A stretch of 9,913 bases of DNA, taken from the NCBI GenBank assembly GCA_000436915.1, contig HF994130.1:1-9913 (forward strand), written 5' to 3'. This document shows positions 5,028-9,913 of the stretch, in pieces. Origin of the DNA: Prevotella sp. CAG:1092 (GTDB lineage Bacteria > Bacteroidota > Bacteroidia > Bacteroidales > Bacteroidaceae). Below the pieces are notes generated by a model. That model did no database searches. It had not been told where the DNA came from and saw nothing but the letters and a program-made list of their open reading frames with translations. The stretch's first letter is position 1; the number at the start of each line of letters is the position of its first letter. The position numbers were made by a program, and so were the translations under genes.

Positions 5028-6607
5028 TATTCCATTCGCATATATTGCGATCAGTAAAGTGGGTGGTGCTTCTTGTCGTATTGCTATTTGTTTCGTGCGA
5101 CAAGAAGGACGACAACCCATACCGTAATCTCTCGCTCGATTATTATGCCCCGATGCGGGAAAAGGCATTTGCAGTTGATGCCGACAAGATAAGGAATGCC
5201 ATTTCTAACCTTATCTATACCGATTCAGATACCATTCTTTCGTCATCGCGCCTACGCAGATATTATAGCGAAGGGGGCGACTTTGTATGGATTACTCGCT
5301 TGGGCATAGACGAGCGTGCAGATAGTCTTTTCACATATTTGCGACAGGTGAAACAGGATGGTTTCTCGATAGAGAAATTCCATATCGACGAGATGGCTGC
5401 CGATATTGCCAAACTTCGTTCGCTCGATGCCGACTCCATAGGCAACATCAATAAGCTTATGGCACGACTGGAGTATCGACTGTCGAAGGCGTATCTGCAT
5501 TATGTTTCAACGATGAGATATGGATATGTGAATCCATATCAGACTTTCAACCGCTTAGACCCTATGGAAGCCGACAATCCTCGTGCGGGCTACCATACTC
5601 TATATGATGTGCCTACCGAGGTGGCTAAAGCCGACTTTCTGCCCACGATATTCCGCAAGGCTACTGCCGACAGCATAGGCGCTTTTCTGCGCTCTATTCA
5701 GCCCACTAATCCTTATTATTATATGTTGCGATCTCAGCTTGCCACCCCTGGACTAAGCAGAGGGCAAAGGATGAAGATTATGGTGAATATGGAGCGTTGC
5801 AGATGGAGAGTGGCGGATTTGCCACACAACCACCAGAACTATGTGATGGTGAACATTCCTGCCTACATGCTTCGTGCGGTATGTGCCGATACCATAGTGG
5901 AAATGAAGATTGTATGTGGAGCCATGAAAACCAAGACGCCTATCATAACAAGCAAGATAAAGCGCATTGACATAAATCCGCAATGGATAATTCCACGTAG
6001 CATCATCAAAACCAGCGTGGCTCATCATGCTGGCAACGTGGGCTATTTTGCTTCGCATCGCTATTTCATCCGCCATCGTGCTACAGGCAAGAAGGTTAGC
6101 CCTTCGGAGGTGTCGGCAGACATGCTCTTGGGTGGCGAATATGCCGTGGTTCAGGAGGGCGGAGCTGGCAACTCGCTTGGCCGCATCATCTTCCGCTTCG
6201 ACAACAATCTCTCTATCTACCTCCACGACACCTCGTCGCCAAGTGTCTTTGAGCGTAGCGACCGTAGGGCTTCGCACGGATGTGTGAGAGTGGAAAAACC
6301 ATACTTGCTGGCAACATCGATTCTTGGCAAAGGCAAAGAAAAATTATTGGCTCGATTAAACTATTCTATCAATGCTGACGTCTCATCATTAGGAAAGAAA
6401 CGTAGCGAACTCTCGGAGGCGCAACAGGCTGTGGCTGACACTCTGCAGCGCAGCAAGCTCATAGGGAGCCTGAATGTTGATCCGCGCATCCCGGTATTCA
6501 TCACATATTTCACCCTCTACCCTTCCATCAACGGCTCACTCGTAGACTATCCCGACGTGTATGGCTACGACGAGATTATCGCAAGGAAGCTGAAGAAATA
6601 TATGTGA
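5024..6607 (+). CDS. L,D-transpeptidase lipoprotein, YcbB/LdtD type
   Basis: This 527-aa enzyme is expected to cross-link peptidoglycan stem peptides (3-3 links) in the periplasm. An in-frame TAA at 5021-5023 rules out any start before GTG 5024. That start gives a lipoprotein signal, VVLLVVLLFVSC, with Cys25 as the lipidated residue; a TTG at 5045 would also keep it. Residues about 40-240 resemble the scaffold domain of YcbB-type enzymes (QVKQDGFSIEKFHIDEM, then LEYRLSKAYLHYVSTMRYG). The YkuD catalytic domain spans about 272-435: MVNIPAYMLRAV (275-286), INPQWIIPRSI (317-327), LHDTSS (400-405) and SHGCVRV (417-423), giving catalytic Cys420 with His418 and His401. The C-terminal PVFITYFTLYPSINGSL (490-506) is also typical of this type. 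It follows the small T9SS-domain gene with a GTGA overlap. No terminator follows, so read-through to the sigma operon is possible. Confidence 0.9.
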   Translation: MIFHSHILRSVKWVVLLVVLLFVSCDKKDDNPYRNLSLDYYAPMREKAFAVDADKIRNAISNLIYTDSDTILSSSRLRRYYSEGGDFVWITRLGIDERADSLFTYLRQVKQDGFSIEKFHIDEMAADIAKLRSLDADSIGNINKLMARLEYRLSKAYLHYVSTMRYGYVNPYQTFNRLDPMEADNPRAGYHTLYDVPTEVAKADFLPTIFRKATADSIGAFLRSIQPTNPYYYMLRSQLATPGLSRGQRMKIMVNMERCRWRVADLPHNHQNYVMVNIPAYMLRAVCADTIVEMKIVCGAMKTKTPIITSKIKRIDINPQWIIPRSIIKTSVAHHAGNVGYFASHRYFIRHRATGKKVSPSEVSADMLLGGEYAVVQEGGAGNSLGRIIFRFDNNLSIYLHDTSSPSVFERSDRRASHGCVRVEKPYLLATSILGKGKEKLLARLNYSINADVSSLGKKRSELSEAQQAVADTLQRSKLIGSLNVDPRIPVFITYFTLYPSINGSLVDYPDVYGYDEIIARKLKKYM

Positions 6608-6632
6608 TCTATCCTACCCGGATTTCACAGAA

Positions 6633-6758
6633 AACACGAATAACTCTTGGTTTTGAAAGGAACACGAATAACTCGAAGCTAACGAAATATAAATCAAGCA
6701 AGAAACGCAAGCTAAAGAGCCCACAGGGATCATTCGTGTTATTAGAAAAATTCGTGTT
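6633..6758. repeat. Four AACACGAAT copies, two direct and two inverted
   Basis: AACACGAAT occurs at 6633-6641 and 6661-6669 on the plus strand (the first two extend to the 14-mer AACACGAATAACTC), and inverted at 6732-6740 and 6750-6758. The spacings are 28 and 18 bp. They fill most of the 173-bp gap between the L,D-transpeptidase and the sigma factor. No standard Bacteroidota promoter is seen in the gap, so the repeats may be part of a regulatory region, a hairpin in the leader, or a dispersed intergenic repeat. Confidence 0.7.
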
Positions 6759-6780
6759 CGCAAAACCGCAAGAAACAACG

Positions 6781-7332
6781 ATGAACAACACTTACGACGA
6801 AAAACGAATATTAAAACAATTATCCGACCCTGCCACAAGCCGACAGGCTTTTGCCGAGGTGGTGTCCCAGTATGGCGAACAGCTATATTGGAGCATTCGC
6901 CGTATGGTTCTCGTTCACGACGACGCCAACGATATTCTTCAAAACACATTTATAAAAGCTTGGACCAACCTTGCCGATTTTCAAGGACGCTCTAAGTTTT
7001 CTACATGGCTGCATCGCATAGCCATCAACGAATGCCTAACCTTTGTGCGCAAGCAGAAGCTAACAGCCAACATATATACCGACGAAGATAATGGCGTGGC
7101 AAATATGCTCATGGCTGACGAATATTTCGATGGCGACGAAGTGCAAGCCTTGTTGCAACAAGCCATAGCCTCGCTACCCGAAGTGCAACGCCAAGTGTTC
7201 TGTCTGCGATACTACGACGACATGAAATATAGCGAGATGTCCACCCTATTGGGCACATCGCAAGGAGCACTAAAAGCCAGCTATCACCTGGCAGTTAAGA
7301 AAATACAAGATTTTTTTAACCACAACGATTAA
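6781..7332 (+). CDS. ECF-type RNA polymerase sigma factor
   Basis: The 183-aa product starts MNNTYDEKRI at ATG 6781; an in-frame GTG at 6604 would add 59 basic residues without family likeness and overlap the previous gene. Region 2 spans about 22-92: FAEVVSQYGEQLYWSIRRMV, DDANDILQNTFIKAW (47-61, the core-binding helix) and FSTWLHRIAINECL (73-86). Region 4 spans about 122-180: ALLQQAIASLPEVQRQVFCL, then YSEMSTLLGTSQGALKASYH (150-169), the helix-turn-helix that reads the -35-like element. There is no region 1.1 or 3, as expected for ECF sigma factors. Two envelope-type genes follow at 44 and 22 nt and probably form one operon. Target genes cannot be read from the window; autoregulation is typical of such modules but no ECF promoter can be identified. 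Confidence 0.93.
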   Translation: MNNTYDEKRILKQLSDPATSRQAFAEVVSQYGEQLYWSIRRMVLVHDDANDILQNTFIKAWTNLADFQGRSKFSTWLHRIAINECLTFVRKQKLTANIYTDEDNGVANMLMADEYFDGDEVQALLQQAIASLPEVQRQVFCLRYYDDMKYSEMSTLLGTSQGALKASYHLAVKKIQDFFNHND

Positions 7333-7376
7333 ACCTTTACGGCAAGAAATAGTCAAACAATAAAACATCAATAATT

Positions 7377-7745
7377 ATGCAAAAAGAAGATATAAAGATA
7401 AGAAACCAGTTTGGCGCTGAAAACCATTTTCAGGTGCCAGAAGGCTATTTCGACAATCTTGCCGCTTCTGTGATGCAGCATATTCCAGATGGACAGGCTA
7501 AGATTGTAAAGATGCAGGCCCCTGCTTGGCGTCGACATATCGTAGCCATATCTGCCGCAGCAGCATCTGTTGCCGCAGCAGTATGTCTTGTTTTTGCCCT
7601 TGAGTCGAATCCCGCACATTCGCCAAGCCATTTGGCTGCTCAGCATGCCACCATGCAGCAAGACAATTCCAACATCGACGCTATGGTAAACTATACCATG
7701 CTCGACAACGACGATATGTATGCCTATATGTCGGGCATAGAATAA
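7377..7745 (+). CDS. One-TM small protein, putative anti-sigma factor
   Basis: The 122-aa product has a cytoplasmic-looking N-terminus of about 50 residues, a single membrane segment at 54-75 (HIVAISAAAASVAAAVCLVF) and a short C-terminal part with LDNDDMYAYMSG. There is no cleavable signal peptide. The motif NHFQVPEGYFDNLAASVMQ (16-34) recurs, as far as I recall, in small proteins next to ECF sigma genes in Bacteroidales. Its position directly after the sigma factor and its topology fit a membrane anti-sigma factor that holds the sigma factor through the N-terminal part. It lacks the zinc HxxxCxxC motif of ZAS-type anti-sigma factors; the only Cys (70) is in the membrane segment. The role is therefore inferred from position and topology. 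Confidence 0.75.
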   Translation: MQKEDIKIRNQFGAENHFQVPEGYFDNLAASVMQHIPDGQAKIVKMQAPAWRRHIVAISAAAASVAAAVCLVFALESNPAHSPSHLAAQHATMQQDNSNIDAMVNYTMLDNDDMYAYMSGIE

Positions 7746-7767
7746 TACACCCAAAAAAAGATATAGC

Positions 7768-8220
7768 ATGAGAAGATTAATACTATTTGCCCTGATGCTG
7801 ATGCTCCAGCTATCAGCCATGGCACAATCGCGACAAAAGTTCAACCCCGCACGCTTCGAAGCAGACTTGGAACAATACGTGACAACCGAAGCTGGACTGT
7901 CGGCAAAAGATGCAGCAGCCTTTTTCCCAATATATAAAGAAATGAGGAAAAAGCAACGCATGCTATTCATGAAGATGGGCAAATATCGCCATGTAGACTT
8001 CTGCAACAATAAGCAATGCGAAAATGCAATACGCTCGCTCGACGAGATAGACATCCAAATGAAAGAGCTACAACAACGCTATCATGTGAAATTCATGAAC
8101 ATATTGCCAGCATCGAAAGTGCTAAAAGTGATACGAGCAGAAGAAAAATTCCATCGTAGAGCCTTCAGAAAGGCTGCTGGAGCAGGACATAATGGCAATA
8201 AAGCAAAAAAAGTTGAGTAA
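7768..8220 (+). CDS. Periplasmic helical protein, CpxP/Spy/CnrX-like
   Basis: The 150-aa product has a clear Sec signal peptide (MRRLILFALMLMLQLSAMA, cut after residue 19). The mature part is predicted all-helical and charged: FEADLEQYVTTEAGLSAKDA (30-49), AFFPIYKEMRKKQRMLF (51-67), a central segment holding Cys79 and Cys84, then KELQQRYHVKFMNILPASKV (99-118) and a basic tail. The helix-LS/LP-helix layout resembles periplasmic sensors and chaperones of the CpxP/Spy/CnrX group, but true LTxxQ motifs are degenerate (LSAKD near 44-48, LPASK near 113-117). As the third gene after the sigma and putative anti-sigma genes, it could sense envelope damage or a metal. The fold is inference; the export signal and operon position are seen directly. 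Confidence 0.75.
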   Translation: MRRLILFALMLMLQLSAMAQSRQKFNPARFEADLEQYVTTEAGLSAKDAAAFFPIYKEMRKKQRMLFMKMGKYRHVDFCNNKQCENAIRSLDEIDIQMKELQQRYHVKFMNILPASKVLKVIRAEEKFHRRAFRKAAGAGHNGNKAKKVE

Positions 8221-8223
8221 AAA

Positions 8224-8255
8224 TTTGGTAGTATGAAATAAAGATATTACCTTTG
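8224..8255 (+). promoter_or_regulatory. Promoter for the tRNA-Ser/tRNA-Glu unit
   Basis: TTTG (8224-8227), a 20-nt spacer and TACCTTTG (8248-8255) are an exact match to the Bacteroidota primary sigma consensus. The transcription start would be near 8262, about 40 nt before tRNA-Ser. It begins four bases after the stop of the preceding gene; no terminator is seen before it, so read-through from the sigma operon is possible. Confidence 0.8.
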
Positions 8256-8302
8256 CACCGCATTTGAGAACAATGGTTCGGCAAATTCAACAACAAGCCT
8301 AT

Positions 8303-8393
8303 GGAAGGATGGGTGAGTGGCTGAAACCACCAGTTTGCTAAACTGACGTACGGGTTTACCGTACCGGGGGTTCGAATCCCCCTCCTTCCGCCA
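8303..8393 (+). tRNA. tRNA-Ser (anticodon GCU)
   Basis: Acceptor GGAAGGA (8303-8309) pairs with TCCTTCC (8383-8389), then G and an encoded CCA (8391-8393). The anticodon loop TTGCTAA has GCT at 8337-8339, reading AGC/AGU. The long variable arm is a hairpin, GTACGG-GTTTA-CCGTAC, as expected for a class II serine tRNA. The T arm is GGGGG-TTCGAAT-CCCCC. The outermost anticodon-stem pair is a C-A mismatch. It is 19 nt upstream of tRNA-Glu. Confidence 0.96.
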
Positions 8394-8412
8394 TGTTGTT
8401 CTTAGTGCAGAT

Positions 8413-8484
8413 GGTCGGTTCATCTAACGGTTAGGATACAAGATTCTCAATCTTGGCATAAGGGTTCGATTCCCTTACCGACTA
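8413..8484 (+). tRNA. tRNA-Glu (anticodon CUC)
   Basis: Acceptor GGTCGGT (8413-8419) pairs with ACCGACT (8477-8483), the first pair being G-U, followed by discriminator A. The anticodon stem CAAGA/TCTTG encloses TTCTCAA, so the anticodon is CUC, reading GAG. The T arm is AAGGG-TTCGATT-CCCTT. CCA is not encoded (the DNA continues CAAAG), so it must be added after transcription, unlike the tRNA-Ser just before it. Confidence 0.93.
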
Positions 8485-8489
8485 CAAAG

Positions 8490-8520
8490 AAGCTTCAGGA
8501 ATATCCTGAAGCTTTTTTTT
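8490..8520 (+). terminator. Rho-independent terminator of the tRNA unit
   Basis: AGCTTCAGGA (8491-8500) and TCCTGAAGCT (8504-8513) form a perfect 10-bp stem, extended by A8490-T8514, with the 3-nt loop ATA. A run of T follows to 8520. It starts six bases after the tRNA-Glu gene. Confidence 0.95.
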
Positions 8521-8586
8521 GTTTGTATCCAAAGTTTGATTTTTGAATATATGCTCCACGCTTTGATTAGGGGCAACAAGATTAAG

Positions 8587-8607
8587 TGCGACAACCGAGT
8601 TGTCGCA
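8587..8607. repeat. Perfect 9-bp inverted repeat
   Basis: TGCGACAAC (8587-8595) and GTTGTCGCA (8599-8607) are exact inverted copies separated by CGA. No T run follows on either strand, so it does not look like a standard terminator. It could be a protein-binding site or a backup hairpin for either convergent transcript. Confidence 0.7.
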
Positions 8608-8638
8608 AACACAACCCCGTGGGTATAATTTAAAGCTT

Positions 8639-8694
8639 ACTACAAAACAAACGCCGCACGGAATGCACCTGTTTATGGGCTTCCCGTGCGGCGT
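8639..8694 (-). terminator. Terminator of the TonB-dependent receptor gene
   Basis: On the minus strand ACGCCGCACGG (8684-8694) pairs perfectly with CCGTGCGGCGT (8651-8661) across a 22-nt loop, and TTGTTTTGTAGT follows (8639-8650). The GC-rich stem with a T-rich tail lies 76 nt after the receptor stop. The T run is interrupted by G, so termination may be incomplete. Confidence 0.75.
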
Positions 8695-8769
8695 GTGTAT
8701 GAAGATTAGGAGTGTTTATTTTAGGAGTGTATGTATAGTTTTTGTGCTAGTGTCAGGGGGAAGGACGAG

Positions 8770-9913
8770 CTAAAAGCTGGTTTTCCAATCTACACCAAAG
8801 CGGAATGGAGTGGCACGCTGAGCAAACCAATGGTTGGTGCCAGTAGCCTGGCTCGAAATGGCGAAGGTGTTGTAGTGGGTGTTGGTGATGTTGGTAGCCC
8901 AGAAGTTGAAATCGAAGCGACGAATCTTGAAGTCGACATGAGCTCCGAGCACAGCATAAGCCTTTTGGCTGCGAGTGTTAGCCTCATCCCAATAGTTGCG
9001 ACCCTGACCAGCTATGTTGGCACCTATGGTGATGCTGTTGAGCCAACGATGAGCAATATCGAAACGCCAGTCGGCAGAGGCTGCAAAGGTATGATTAGGC
9101 ACAAAAGGTACTGACTTACCCTTGTAGTCGACAGCTACGAGCTCGCTACCCTGCTTCACACTATCTGTATATTCGCGGAATGTGGCATGGGTGAAACCAT
9201 AGCTGGCGGTATACGACAAATGATTGTCGAAGGCTGAGCCACGAAGCGAGAGCTCAACGCCACAACTATTAGAGCGACCAGCATTTACCATCATTCTACC
9301 AAAGCCATAAGTGCCAGCCATTACGGAGAGTTGCTGATTTTTCACTTGCATAAAGAATACGGCAGCATCGAGATGCAAGGCTCCATTAAAGAGGTTGAGG
9401 TGAGAACCAACTTCATAGTTCCAGCTTGTTTCCGGCTTATATTCTATGCTCTTGCGTATATTGTCGTAAGAAGCCTCATCGTGTGGCACATCATAGTCGC
9501 CACGTTGCGAGCTTGAGTTTGAAATCTCCGTCTGCAAGATGTCGGAGAACATCTGGATATTGAATCCTCCTGCACGATATCCCTTTGATATGGTGGCATA
9601 GAGGTTAGAGTTACTATCGTCAAGAGAATATACTAACGATACCTTTGGCAACAACTGACCGTAGTTGTTGTGCTCTTTATGGCGCAATGTAGACGAGATG
9701 CGAGTGTTTGCAGGACGTCCCATCACGCTAACGTTGCAATCCATGATGGCTTGAGTGTCGTAGTCAACGCCCACTCGGCTCCAGTCGTAGCGCACACCGA
9801 GGGTGGCAGCAAGACGGTTGGCAAGTTGGACGGAAGACTCGTGGTAGAAGCCAAGGTTGAGCGTTGGGGTATGGAATAATCCAGGCACGGTATGCATATC
9901 GGCATCAACGGTT
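8770..9913 (-). CDS. TonB-dependent outer-membrane receptor, C-terminal part (partial)
   Basis: The open frame continues through the right edge, giving at least 380 residues of an outer-membrane beta-barrel that would import a ligand (such as iron complexes or cobalamin) with energy from TonB. The plug domain and TonB box lie outside the window. Barrel features are alternating aromatic strands, the segment LYATISKGYRAGGFNIQMFS typical of siderophore-type receptors, GAALHLDAAVFF-like strands (NGALHLDAAVFFMQVKNQQL), LNSITIGANIAGQGRNYWDE, and a last strand RFGVDWKTSF ending in Phe, the usual signal for barrel insertion. The repeated KxQxxYxxxG-like strand patterns are not of the SusC type in the part visible. 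The ligand cannot be told. A terminator follows the stop TAG (8770-8772). Confidence 0.88.
   Translation of the reverse strand, partial: TVDADMHTVPGLFHTPTLNLGFYHESSVQLANRLAATLGVRYDWSRVGVDYDTQAIMDCNVSVMGRPANTRISSTLRHKEHNNYGQLLPKVSLVYSLDDSNSNLYATISKGYRAGGFNIQMFSDILQTEISNSSSQRGDYDVPHDEASYDNIRKSIEYKPETSWNYEVGSHLNLFNGALHLDAAVFFMQVKNQQLSVMAGTYGFGRMMVNAGRSNSCGVELSLRGSAFDNHLSYTASYGFTHATFREYTDSVKQGSELVAVDYKGKSVPFVPNHTFAASADWRFDIAHRWLNSITIGANIAGQGRNYWDEANTRSQKAYAVLGAHVDFKIRRFDFNFWATNITNTHYNTFAISSQATGTNHWFAQRATPFRFGVDWKTSF

Larger units (their letters stand above)
8521..8769. other. Spacer between tRNA terminator and TonB-receptor end
   Basis: No gene is supported in this 249-bp stretch between convergent units. 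It contains a perfect palindrome at 8587-8607, the receptor terminator at 8639-8694, and two copies of TTAGGAGTGT (8706-8715 and 8721-8730, 15 bp apart). Confidence 0.7.

Noticed and set aside
5753..6277. 174-aa minus-strand open frame
   Set aside because: It is the complement of the catalytic domain of the L,D-transpeptidase; histidine-rich composition reflects the opposite strand.
6604..6780. Sigma factor starting at GTG 6604
   Set aside because: It would add 59 lysine-rich residues without family likeness across the AACACGAAT repeats; ATG 6781 gives a normal ECF N-terminus.
7368..8054. 228-aa minus-strand open frame
   Set aside because: It lies antisense to two genes with clear membrane/export features and operon spacing; no domain seen.
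8731..9114. 127-aa plus-strand open frame
   Set aside because: It is antisense to the last strands of the TonB-dependent receptor.

Overview
The window looks like chromosomal DNA from a Bacteroidales bacterium, most likely Prevotella or a close relative. Evidence: promoters of the Bacteroidota type (TTTG, about 20 nt, TAnnTTTG), no Shine-Dalgarno sequences, a small exported protein ending in a Prevotella-style type IX secretion C-terminal domain, a DUF4375 protein, a TonB-dependent receptor, and an ECF sigma factor followed by a small one-TM protein. No phage, transposase, CRISPR array or resistance gene is visible. The assignment rests on recalled family features, not on a database search.

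Layout. 1-2201 (minus strand): a tight three-gene run, DUF4375 protein > smpB > metH. The first two genes overlap, metH runs off the left edge, and a good promoter lies at 2281-2311. 2202-2790: a 589-bp gene-free, repeat-rich spacer with a divergent promoter candidate, two sets of direct repeats, a 73-bp palindromic element and the fhs terminator. 2791-4401 (minus): fhs, formate-tetrahydrofolate ligase, starting at GTG, with its own promoter at 4436-4467. 4402-4718: a divergent regulatory spacer with two -7 boxes and a CRP-like palindrome facing right. 4719-6607 (plus): a 102-aa exported protein that is almost only a T9SS sorting domain, overlapping a lipoprotein L,D-transpeptidase by 4 nt. 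6608-6780: a spacer with four copies of AACACGAAT, two in each orientation. 6781-8220 (plus): ECF sigma factor, one-TM putative anti-sigma factor and a periplasmic CpxP/CnrX-like protein. 8224-8520: promoter, tRNA-Ser(GCU), tRNA-Glu(CUC) and a strong terminator. 8521-8769: spacer with a perfect palindrome and a terminator serving the minus strand. 8770-9913 (minus): C-terminal half of a TonB-dependent receptor, cut by the right edge.

How the genes relate. metH and fhs are both one-carbon/folate enzymes: fhs makes 10-formyl-THF and metH uses 5-methyl-THF to make methionine. They are on the same strand but have separate promoters. The small T9SS-domain protein and the L,D-transpeptidase are both cell-envelope proteins and are probably translated together. 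The sigma/membrane/periplasmic trio has the order of parts expected of an envelope-stress or metal-sensing module, similar in logic to CnrH-CnrY-CnrX; it is the best candidate here for an under-described system. The other notable signals are the palindromic and tandem repeats at 2333-2634, the CRP-like site before the envelope operon, and an apparently shortened loop in the fhs protein.
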